Assembly (NCBI GenBank): GCA_937901225.1
Contig: CALCGX010000061.1
Location: 1-26,411, forward strand
Direction of reading: 5' to 3'
Source of the DNA: an uncultured Bacteroidales bacterium
Lineage (GTDB): Bacteria > Bacteroidota > Bacteroidia > Bacteroidales > Paludibacteraceae
Length of the DNA: 26,411 nucleotides
In this document: piece after piece, positions 1-6,142 of the stretch
How positions within the stretch are numbered: position 1 is the stretch's first letter
How the letters are laid out: each line of letters opens with the position of its first letter
Notes under the pieces: model-generated
The model's input: only the letters and a program-made list of their open reading frames with translations
Databases searched by the model: none
What the model was told of the DNA's origin: nothing
Made by a program: the position numbers and the translations under genes

Positions 1-114
1 CCCTGCCTTTTACCAGCTTCATTCCGCTTTCTTTCTCGAAACCACCTCGTTACCATTTCAATACCACTCTATTACCACTGTATTACCATCCAGTACTTTC
101 CCTGCCATATCATT
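1..114 (+). repeat. Dispersed repeat R, copy 1 (cut by window edge)
   Basis: This stretch matches 16829-16934 on the same strand and, over a shorter core, the reverse complement of 1821-1867. Shared landmarks are the words TTTTACCAG, CCGCTTTCTTTCTC and a run of TTACCAT/TTACCACT words spaced about 10-12 nt apart. The other two copies sit just upstream of a promoter plus structured leader. This one instead sits beyond the terminator of the first cassette, so it may belong to a further unit outside the window. I see no coding potential in it. Confidence 0.7.
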
Positions 115-145
115 CGGGTATCTCTATATGTTTATTCCCCCCCCC

Positions 146-183
146 AAAAAAAAACTCACCCCGCAAATAACTTGCAGAGTGAG
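146..183 (-). terminator. Intrinsic terminator of the first secreted-protein cassette
   Basis: Read on the minus strand, a 12-bp stem (CTCACTCTGCAA / TTGCGGGGTGAG, two G-U wobbles, 5-nt loop) is followed by nine Ts, then by nine Gs (137-145). It lies about 30 nt past the stop codon of the FISUMP gene. The stem is nearly the same sequence as the terminator at 19368-19401, which closes the second cassette. The differences between copies preserve pairing. Confidence 0.85.
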
Positions 184-211
184 ATTGCAATAGCCGAACG
201 CGAGGTAAATT

Positions 212-943
212 CTACTGGCACACTGGACGGACACTAAACCCATAGTACCGATTGTAGCCGTACCTGTCCACGTAGCCTGAGTATAAGTCCACGCTCCACG
301 CGTTGTACGGGCGGCCCGTGCCGAGCGAACTCGACCAGTAGTAGCCGATGATGCCTGCGTCGCCGAGCGACCTGTCGTAGCGGTCGCCCGCTGCGGGGAG
401 GAAAATGGACTTGCTGGTGTAACCAGACTTCTTCGAGGTCACTTTATAACCATATACACCGTTTTGAGTAGTCCATGTCCAAGTACATTGCTCACGCAAT
501 TCAGTTAATTCGGCATCAGTAGGCATACGCCAACTACCACCCCAATTTGCACGAGCGGCATCGTCGCCCAAGTCAAGAGTGGTTTTATTATCGACAGTAC
601 CATAACTGCTGTTGGTGTTGTACTTGGTTTGCGTGTCATAACTGCCATTGCACCATTTATAAGTACTCCAGTCGTAGTTGCTCTTAGGTTGCGTTTCGCC
701 CCAAGCGAAATAATCGCCATACTCCTCTGGTTTACTTGCACCTACATTGCAAGTTGCCCATTTTACACTCAAGCCGAGATCCACATACTCGTGACCATTA
801 TGTAAATCAACATTCTCACTAGGAGCAATCATACTAATACTATCCACCTTGATGACATTACCATCACTACAATAAATATAAAACTGTGCTGAAGCACTAA
901 TCGTCATCATTAAGGCGATGACTGCCATAAACATCTTTTTCAT
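212..943 (-). CDS. Secreted FISUMP-domain protein (Fibrobacter succinogenes major paralogous domain)
   Basis: A 243-residue exported protein. Residues 1-20 form a signal peptide ending in SASAQ. A short strand-rich segment follows, then the FISUMP core from about residue 53 (YVDLGLSVKWATCNVG, YFAWGE, NWGGSWRMPT, IFLPAAG, GYYWSSS, and a final GFSVRPV). FISUMP domains are common in Bacteroidota surface proteins and probably relate to C-type-lectin-like folds; the ligand is unknown. The gene follows the 132-residue secreted-protein gene by 118 nt without a clear promoter of its own, so the two are probably co-transcribed from the leader promoter at 1767-1797. The last third of the gene differs sharply in base composition and codon use (see the entry at 215-412). 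The family call is firm; binding function is inferred. Confidence 0.85.
   Translation of the reverse strand: MKKMFMAVIALMMTISASAQFYIYCSDGNVIKVDSISMIAPSENVDLHNGHEYVDLGLSVKWATCNVGASKPEEYGDYFAWGETQPKSNYDWSTYKWCNGSYDTQTKYNTNSSYGTVDNKTTLDLGDDAARANWGGSWRMPTDAELTELREQCTWTWTTQNGVYGYKVTSKKSGYTSKSIFLPAAGDRYDRSLGDAGIIGYYWSSSLGTGRPYNAWSVDLYSGYVDRYGYNRYYGFSVRPVCQ
215..412 (-). other. Candidate hypervariable 3' segment of the FISUMP gene (DGR-like variable region)
   Basis: The stretch 241-420 is about 62% G+C by hand count, against about 43% in 421-540 of the same gene. Codons in this part are dominated by NNC (TAC, GAC, GGC, CGC, CTC, ATC), and the encoded end is rich in Tyr, Asp, Gly, Arg and Ser up to the invariant GFSVRPV. 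Variable regions of diversity-generating retroelement targets have this look because adenines of AAY codons in a template are randomised. No reverse transcriptase, accessory protein or template repeat is present in the window, so this rests on composition and position only. Confidence 0.35.
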
Positions 944-1061
944 ATTGTTGATTTTTAATTGTTTTTGATTAAGGAATAAGGAACAAGGAGCAAAGACTTA
1001 TTTGTTTCGTCTAACCAATCGTAGGTTATCAGTCTTGATTCTTGGTTCCTGGTTATTGGTT

Positions 1062-1460
1062 CTACAACCTAATGCCCATTACATCGTACCAAACCTGCTT
1101 GCCATCAGGCATCGTGGCACGAATAAATAATTTGCCATTCCATAGCACTTTGTCTGTCGTGGCTTTGTCCAAAGAAGTCACTTCTTCCAGCGAATTGGTG
1201 ACCTCATCCTGCTTGACCATCGCAAAGTTGATACTACGTACACCAGTCACTTCTGCCTCGGGCACACTCACAGCAAGATTCCCCTTGCTACATAACACAC
1301 TAAAGTCTGTTACTGAGGTGTAGTCTAACTGCACCACCTGCTTGCTGCCATCTGCCATTTGCACCACCATAGCAGGCACAAGTTTGGCATCTTGGGCAAG
1401 AATCGGCACACCCATACTACATAAGAACAGACTTAGTAGAAATAAGGATAACTTTTTCAT
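1062..1460 (-). CDS. Small secreted protein of unknown function
   Basis: A 132-residue protein with a clear signal peptide (residues 1-22, ending PILAQ). The mature part begins with a strand-rich segment (AMVVQMADGSKQVVQLDY) of the kind that often starts Bacteroidales surface proteins, where a name-your-residue region reads out a structural 'DG..QVV..D..SV..' pattern. It ends GKLFIRATMPDGKQVWYDVMGIRL-like, resembling the short C-terminal 'NG.LFI...DG..YD..G' tail of many Prevotella-type exported proteins. I recognise no catalytic motif. It is the first gene of the cassette: the structured leader ends 24 nt before its ATG, and the FISUMP gene lies 118 nt downstream on the same strand. Confidence 0.7.
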   Translation of the reverse strand: MKKLSLFLLSLFLCSMGVPILAQDAKLVPAMVVQMADGSKQVVQLDYTSVTDFSVLCSKGNLAVSVPEAEVTGVRSINFAMVKQDEVTNSLEEVTSLDKATTDKVLWNGKLFIRATMPDGKQVWYDVMGIRL

Positions 1461-1484
1461 TTGTAAGTTTTTCTTTGTGGGAAG

Positions 1485-1760
1485 TTGGCTCCAAACGTCC
1501 CATTAGTATAAGTACAAAAAAAGCGTGGAACCTCTTTTGCTTATTCTCCACTTCTAGGTTCTAGCAAAACCTCTAACCAAGAATAAACAATGAATGCCCA
1601 CGCCGATATGTTCATCGTTGTGAGATACAACGAATAAAACACACCAAGGGGCATTTACCGCTCTCTTGTTTCGGGGTTATAAATTTGCTAGATTTAGAAG
1701 TGCCAAAACAAGCGCTAATAAACGCTTTTGTAATATGTCTGCAAACCGATTACTCGGATT
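1485..1760 (-). ncRNA. Candidate structured leader RNA, copy A
   Basis: Read on the minus strand from the promoter at 1767-1797, this is homologous to 17200-17502. Pairings shared by both copies: P0 AAAGCGT (1722-1728) with ACGCTTT (1520-1526); P2 AATGCCC (1649-1655) with GGGCATT (1593-1599); P3 TTGTTTATTCT (1580-1590) with AGAATAAGCAA (1537-1547), enclosing a small AGGTT/AACCT hairpin. P2 encloses a variable hairpin (CGTTGT/ACAACG). The 3' strand of P0 runs into seven Ts (1516-1522), which looks like an intrinsic terminator and would allow a free RNA of about 245 nt. The sequence up to 1485 stays conserved past that point. A leader and a stand-alone small RNA are both possible. Confidence 0.6.
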
Positions 1761-1766
1761 GCGTTG

Positions 1767-1797
1767 CAAAGGTACAACAAAATTTGCGGATATGCAA
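1767..1797 (-). promoter_or_regulatory. Promoter of leader A and the first secreted-protein cassette
   Basis: On the minus strand a TTG (1795-1797) lies exactly 20 nt before TACCTTTG (1767-1774), matching the Bacteroidota -33/-7 consensus. The surrounding bases (GCAAATTTT.TTGTACCTTTGCAA) are nearly identical to the promoter of leader B. Confidence 0.8.
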
Positions 1798-1820
1798 ATT
1801 TTTGAGGTAAAAAGTGAAAA

Positions 1821-1867
1821 CGGAGTGGTATCGAGAAAGAAAGCGGAAAGATGCAGGCAGAAGGTAG
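1821..1867 (-). repeat. Dispersed repeat R, copy 3 (short)
   Basis: The reverse complement of this stretch shares a core of about 28 out of 30 bases with 16847-16880 (CCGCTTTCTTTCTC then TACCACTCCG). As in the second cassette, it lies just upstream of the leader promoter and in the same orientation as the cassette. This shows that R belongs to the cassette's upstream region. Confidence 0.65.
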
Positions 1868-1918
1868 ATAGAAAAGACAAGTCTTTCGGAGAAAAATGCA
1901 AATTTGCAATGAAAAAAC

Positions 1919-1949
1919 TTGCAAGTTTGCAATATTTGCACTATCTTTG
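1919..1949 (+). promoter_or_regulatory. Promoter of the FtsB/DivIC-like gene
   Basis: TTG (1919-1921), 20 nt, TATCTTTG (1942-1949). The start codon lies 48 nt downstream. It diverges from the promoter of leader A, with about 120 nt between them. Confidence 0.75.
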
Positions 1950-1996
1950 CAAACGATTTCAAAAATTTGCGAAACAAAACGATAAACCTAAATGAT

Positions 1997-2293
1997 ATGG
2001 AACAAAATGAAAAGGGAGCTAAACTCCGTAAAGTGTTGATTAACAAATATGCAATCACGCTGTATGTGTTTGCGGTAATCCTTATGTTTGTGGGCGAACA
2101 GAGTTGGTTCAACCAAATCAAACGAGGCATAGAGATTCGAGAAGTGAAGCGAGAAATTGAACAAGTCAAAGAACAAACCGCCAAACAAGAGCAAGTGCTG
2201 AGAAATCTAGATAATGTAGATAGTCTTGAGAAATTTGCCCGAGAAGAATACCATATGCACGCCGATGGCGAAACGGTGTATATCGTGGAATAG
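1997..2293 (+). CDS. FtsB/DivIC-family septum formation initiator
   Basis: A 98-residue bitopic membrane protein. A short basic N-terminus (to about residue 16) is followed by one membrane segment (about 18-35, YAITLYVFAVILMFVG). Next comes a heptad-rich coiled coil (about 45-75, REVKREIEQVKEQTAKQE) and a C-terminal EKFAREEYHMHADGETVYIV motif typical of FtsB/DivIC, in which the 'AREEY' stretch contacts FtsL/FtsQ. It would act in the inner membrane as part of the FtsQLB divisome complex. I chose the ATG at 1997 because it gives the normal family length and sits 48 nt after a good promoter; longer in-frame readings lack family similarity. The spacer to dnaX holds its own promoter, so the gene is probably a single-gene unit. 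Confidence 0.85.
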   Translation: MEQNEKGAKLRKVLINKYAITLYVFAVILMFVGEQSWFNQIKRGIEIREVKREIEQVKEQTAKQEQVLRNLDNVDSLEKFAREEYHMHADGETVYIVE

Positions 2294-2339
2294 AGAACGA
2301 GGTGCTGTTGGACATATAATTTTACACTTTTTACATTCC

Positions 2340-2410
2340 CACTGATAACACTGATTTGCACTGATCTTATTTGTTAGCTGTATTATCCGTGGTAATCCGT
2401 GAGATCCGTG
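2340..2410. repeat. Short-period word tracts between ftsB and dnaX
   Basis: CACTGAT occurs three times (2340, 2349, 2359) and ATCCGTG three times (2385, 2395, 2404), with spacings of 9-10 nt. The tracts are noncoding. Similar degenerate tracts made of other words recur throughout the window. Confidence 0.6.
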
Positions 2411-2443
2411 GGAACCTCGAAGCTACTGCCACCCTACGCAGCC

Positions 2444-2499
2444 CATATACAAGCATTTTTAGCTTGAAAATAAATTTTCGCTCGAAATGCTTGTATATG
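2444..2499. repeat. Perfect 15-bp inverted repeat overlapping the dnaX promoter
   Basis: CATATACAAGCATTT (2444-2458) and its exact reverse complement (2485-2499) flank a 26-nt centre that contains a second small palindrome (GAAAAT AA ATTTTC). The right arm covers the -33 TTG of the dnaX promoter. It could be an operator for a dimeric regulator, a cruciform, or an upstream mRNA end. Confidence 0.7.
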
Positions 2500-2521
2500 T
2501 GCGAATTTTTTTGTACCTTTG
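2491..2521 (+). promoter_or_regulatory. Promoter of dnaX and the genes behind it
   Basis: TTG (2491-2493), 20 nt, TACCTTTG (2514-2521), 17 nt before the dnaX ATG, which leaves a very short leader. The right arm of the inverted repeat 2444-2499 overlaps it. Confidence 0.8.
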
Positions 2522-2538
2522 CGCGTTAATTGTGTATT

Positions 2539-4278
2539 ATGAGTAATTATATCGTATCGGCAAGAAAGTATCGTCCTACGACTTTCGAAAGCGTGGTGGG
2601 GCAGCAAGCATTGACGCAGACATTGCGTAATGCTATACGTACCAACCATTTAGCGCATGCATATCTGTTTTGTGGTCCGCGTGGCGTGGGCAAAACAACG
2701 TGTGCACGCATCTTTGCAAAAACCATCAACTGCTTGACCCCAACGGCAGAGAATGACGCATGTAATGCGTGTGAATCGTGTGTGGCGTTCAACGAACAAC
2801 GTTCGTTTAATATCCATGAGTTGGATGCGGCGTCGAATAACTCTGTGGAGGATATTCGTTCGTTGATTGACCAAGTGCGTATTCCGCCGCAGATTGGTAA
2901 GTATAGCGTGTATATCATAGATGAGGTGCACATGTTGTCGCAAGGTGCGTTTAACGCGCTGCTGAAGACGTTGGAGGAGCCACCATCATATGCTATCTTT
3001 ATCTTGGCGACAACCGAGAAGCACAAAGTGTTGCCTACCATCTTGAGCCGTTGTCAGGTGTATGATTTTAGTCGTATTACGGTGGCTGATACCATTCGTC
3101 ACTTGCAGTATGTTGCCCAACAAGAAGGCGTGAATGCGAGCGAAGAAGCATTGAACGTGGTGGCACAAAAAGCGGATGGCGGTATGCGTGATGCGCTGAG
3201 TATCTTCGATCAGTTGGTGTCGTTCTGCGGAACAACGATTAGCTATGAGCAGGCAATAGCAGTGCTGAATGTGCTGGATACGGATTATTATTTCCGCTTG
3301 GTGGATGCGGCATTGGCTGGCAATGTGAGCGATGCCTTGTTGCTGCTCAATGAGGTGCTGGTGAAAGGTTTTGATGCGGGACACTTCGTGACAGGCTTTG
3401 CACAACACTTGCGCGATGTGCTGGTGAGCAAAGATGTGGCTACGATACAACTGCTTGAGACATCTGATACCATCCGTCAGCATTATCAAGAGCAGGCTCA
3501 ACGCTGCTATGCGAAGTGGCTATTTAATGCATTGGATGTGATGAATACGTGCGATGTGCAATATCGCACGGCGAAGAATAAACGATTGACGGTGGAGTTG
3601 GCATTGGTGAAGCTATGTCGGCTAACGGAGGCACCTGTGCAAGAGGGACAGAAGGTTCAGAGTGTAGGGCAGAGTTCAGGAGTTCAGAAGGTTCAGGGGA
3701 GCAATGCAACAGTAGCCCCTAAGCCTGCGCCTGCGGTGCAATCAGCGGCACAAGCTGCACCTGCGCCTAAGCCTGCGCCACCTAAGCCTGCGGTAGCTAT
3801 GCCATCGTTGGGAAGTATGCCTTCGTTGGGCAACTTGGGTGTGATAGGGCAGGCTAAACCTGCGAGCCAATCCCAGCAAGCGGCTCCCGCAAATGCGACT
3901 CCAAGCGTACAACGCAACAACCCTTTTACAGCTGACCAACTCAATGACGCGTGGGTTGGTCTGAGAGTACACTTCCAAGGGGAAGAGCGTCTGTTGGCTA
4001 TGTTAGCTAACTATCAGCCGACATTGGTGAATGAGGAGTTGTGTCGAATCACGGTAGCCAATCCTTGGCAGAAACAGGAGTTTGCTAAGTTTGGCAAGAA
4101 AGTGATGGATTTGATACGCGATGCCTTGCAAAATGATTTGCTTAAATTGCAGGTGGATGTGGCTGAGTTTGATCGTAGTACCAAGGCATATACGGCTGCG
4201 GAGAAATATAAATTGCTGGTCAAGCAAAATCCACACTTGGCGGATTTGAAGACAAGAATGAATTTGCAATTGGAGTAA
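2539..4278 (+). CDS. dnaX: DNA polymerase III subunit tau/gamma
   Basis: A 579-residue clamp-loader ATPase that loads the beta clamp and ties the replisome together. Visible features: the family start (SNYIVSARKYRP); Walker A GPRGVGKT (46-53); zinc-binding Cys64, Cys75, Cys78 and Cys81; Walker B IIDEVH (126-131); the LEEPP/ATTE sensor region; and the SRC arginine finger (170-172). Domains II-III run to about 365. A low-complexity linker rich in Gln/Val then Ala/Pro (about 370-470) leads to a C-terminal domain of about 110 residues. The ATG at 2539 is preferred to an upstream TTG because it fits the family start and promoter spacing. The start of the linker (3651-3705) contains repeated GTTCAG words like those found between genes. 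I saw no convincing gamma-type frameshift site. It is the first gene of a probable four-gene operon. Confidence 0.96.
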   Translation: MSNYIVSARKYRPTTFESVVGQQALTQTLRNAIRTNHLAHAYLFCGPRGVGKTTCARIFAKTINCLTPTAENDACNACESCVAFNEQRSFNIHELDAASNNSVEDIRSLIDQVRIPPQIGKYSVYIIDEVHMLSQGAFNALLKTLEEPPSYAIFILATTEKHKVLPTILSRCQVYDFSRITVADTIRHLQYVAQQEGVNASEEALNVVAQKADGGMRDALSIFDQLVSFCGTTISYEQAIAVLNVLDTDYYFRLVDAALAGNVSDALLLLNEVLVKGFDAGHFVTGFAQHLRDVLVSKDVATIQLLETSDTIRQHYQEQAQRCYAKWLFNALDVMNTCDVQYRTAKNKRLTVELALVKLCRLTEAPVQEGQKVQSVGQSSGVQKVQGSNATVAPKPAPAVQSAAQAAPAPKPAPPKPAVAMPSLGSMPSLGNLGVIGQAKPASQSQQAAPANATPSVQRNNPFTADQLNDAWVGLRVHFQGEERLLAMLANYQPTLVNEELCRITVANPWQKQEFAKFGKKVMDLIRDALQNDLLKLQVDVAEFDRSTKAYTAAEKYKLLVKQNPHLADLKTRMNLQLE

Positions 4279-4282
4279 AGTT

Positions 4283-4311
4283 GAGAATTATGAATTTTGA
4301 ATTATGAATTG
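4283..4311. repeat. Word tract (GAATTATGAATT) containing the next gene's start codon
   Basis: GAATTATGAATT appears twice, 14 nt apart, and the second copy supplies the ATG (4304) of the downstream phosphoesterase gene. It is the only spacer between dnaX and that gene. Confidence 0.6.
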
Positions 4312-6112
4312 TATCCTTTCCATATTATTATTCTCTTTTGCGTTGCTGACCGATACGCATATCAGCACGAGTAATCCACGTCCGATGGAAGATTTGCAAC
4401 GTTCGATTGCAGATATCAACCAGCATCCTGAGATTGAATTTGTGGTTGTGACGGGCGACTTGACGGAGTCGGGCGACCGCGCTTCGATAGAAGCCATCAA
4501 AGCAGCATTGGAGCAACTGCATGTGCCATTCTATGCGGCTTCTGGTAATCACGAGACTACATGGTCGGAGTCGGGTGTGATGGATTTTAGTCGTGTGTTT
4601 GGCGATAGTCGTTTTGCATTTAGCCATAATGGGATGTATTTTATAGGCTTCAATTCGGGGCCAGTGATTCGCATGGCGGATGGGCATGTGGCTCCGCAGG
4701 ATATCGCATGGCTCAAGCATAATTTGGACAGTGTGTCCAAGGCAGGGGATGCTCCGATATTTGTGTTTACTCATTATCCGCTGAAAAATGGCGATGTGGA
4801 CAACTGGTATGATGTGACGGATGTGCTGCGCCAGCATAATGTACAATGCGTGATGGGCGGTCACTATCATCGTAATTTGCTATATGATTGCGATGGTATA
4901 GCCGATGTGCTCAATCGCTCGAATATGCGTGGCAATGACACGATCAATGGCTATTCTATTATCACGGTGACGGATAGTATTCGTTTTCATGAGAAACGTA
5001 TTGGGCAAGCGATGCAGCATTGGTTGAGTTTGCCTTTTGGTAAGAAGGAATATGGGGCATCGGATGCGAGTTTGCGTCCAGATTTCTCGGTAAACAAAGC
5101 ATATAAGCAAGTAAAACGTGTTTGGCATAAGAGTTTGCGTGGAGGTATCTATTCGACGCCAGTGACCGATGGAAAGAGTTTGTTTGTGGGTGATGATGTG
5201 GGTGTGATGTACTCTATTGATCAGAAGACTGGCGCTACAAATTGGACTTTTGATACGGGTATGCGCATCGTGGGAAGCCCTGCGGTGAGTGATGGGGTAG
5301 TGGTGTTCGGTAGTACGAACTATAATATCTATGGCTTGGATGCCAAGACGGGCGAAGAGTTGTGGCATGTGGCAACAAATCAGGCAGTTATGGGTGCTGC
5401 TACTATCTACGAAGGCATTGCCTATATAGGTGGTGGTGATGGTAGAATGTTTGCGATTGATATCCATACGGGCAAAGTGAAATGGACGTTTGACGAGTTG
5501 AAGAACTATGTTTTGACGCGTCCGTTGGTGTATGAGGATAAACTCTATTTTGGTACTTGGGACACGCACTTCTACTCGCTTAACTTGGCAGATGGTTCGC
5601 TGGCGTGGAAGTGGAATAACGGCAAGGGCAATCCTAAGTTGTCGCCTGCTAGCGTATGGCCTGTGGCTGCTAATGGCAAGGGGTTTATTACTGCTCCCGA
5701 TCGCTATTTTACTTGTCTTGATGCTGAGACAGGCGCTGAGGTATGGCGCACAAATGCGTATAAGGTGCGTGAAACAGTAGGGCTGAGCGAGGATGGCAAA
5801 ACGGTATATTCTAAATGTATGTGGGATACTATCGTGGCATTGGATGCCGCTAGCGATGACGTGCAATTGCGTTGGGCTTCGCACGCCGACTTCGGCTACG
5901 AGCATAACCCAGCCATGCCATTGGAGAAAGATGGTACATTGTGGGTAAGTACTAAGAATGGTTTGTTGCTTGGTATGGACGCACAAACAGGCGAGGTGCG
6001 TTGGCGTCATAAGATAGGTAACTCCATATTGAATACCCCATTACCACTTAGCGGAAAGGACTGTATCTTCACCAGTAGCGAGGGTACGATTACCTATATC
6101 CGTGTGAAGTAG
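4304..6112 (+). CDS. Calcineurin-like metallophosphoesterase fused to a PQQ-like beta-propeller
   Basis: A 602-residue fusion. Residues 15-245 are a metallophosphoesterase with the dinuclear metal motifs DTH (17-19), GDLT (51-54), GNHE (81-84), TH157 and GGHYH (185-189). Residues 250-602 are a beta-propeller of BamB/PQQ-like blades (repeats such as STPVTDGKSLFVGDDVGVMYSID, LDAKTGEELW, LDAETGAEVW, MDAQTGEVRW). A periplasmic or outer-membrane role is likely, with the propeller binding a partner or polymer, but the substrate is unknown. The N-terminus is odd: only about 10 hydrophobic residues precede the first catalytic strand, so the usual separate signal peptide appears shortened or lost, and the ATG lies inside a repeated word tract. 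It follows dnaX by 25 nt and precedes ygiQ by 30 nt. Confidence 0.85.
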   Translation: MNCILSILLFSFALLTDTHISTSNPRPMEDLQRSIADINQHPEIEFVVVTGDLTESGDRASIEAIKAALEQLHVPFYAASGNHETTWSESGVMDFSRVFGDSRFAFSHNGMYFIGFNSGPVIRMADGHVAPQDIAWLKHNLDSVSKAGDAPIFVFTHYPLKNGDVDNWYDVTDVLRQHNVQCVMGGHYHRNLLYDCDGIADVLNRSNMRGNDTINGYSIITVTDSIRFHEKRIGQAMQHWLSLPFGKKEYGASDASLRPDFSVNKAYKQVKRVWHKSLRGGIYSTPVTDGKSLFVGDDVGVMYSIDQKTGATNWTFDTGMRIVGSPAVSDGVVVFGSTNYNIYGLDAKTGEELWHVATNQAVMGAATIYEGIAYIGGGDGRMFAIDIHTGKVKWTFDELKNYVLTRPLVYEDKLYFGTWDTHFYSLNLADGSLAWKWNNGKGNPKLSPASVWPVAANGKGFITAPDRYFTCLDAETGAEVWRTNAYKVRETVGLSEDGKTVYSKCMWDTIVALDAASDDVQLRWASHADFGYEHNPAMPLEKDGTLWVSTKNGLLLGMDAQTGEVRWRHKIGNSILNTPLPLSGKDCIFTSSEGTITYIRVK

Positions 6113-6140
6113 GTTAAAGGTTAGAGGTTGAAGGTTAAAG
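6111..6140. repeat. Word tract built from AGGTTAAAGGTT
   Basis: Four AGGTT-type words at about 7-8-nt spacing fill the spacer between the phosphoesterase and ygiQ. The reverse complement of the same word family fills the spacer at 19898-19929. Confidence 0.6.
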
Positions 6141-6142
6141 TA

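Noticed and set aside
1666..1995. Open frame of 109 codons across leader A and repeat R
   Set aside because: It runs through the antisense of the structured leader and both promoters; Lys/Arg-rich low-quality translation, and the equivalent frame is not kept in copy B.
2539..4278. Programmed frameshift in dnaX giving a short gamma form
   Set aside because: I did not find a slippery A-run with a following stem in the expected region after the ATPase domains.
4880..6010. A 376-codon open frame on the minus strand inside the phosphoesterase-propeller gene
   Set aside because: Opposite a clear domain fusion, His/Ile/Thr-rich with no family resemblance.
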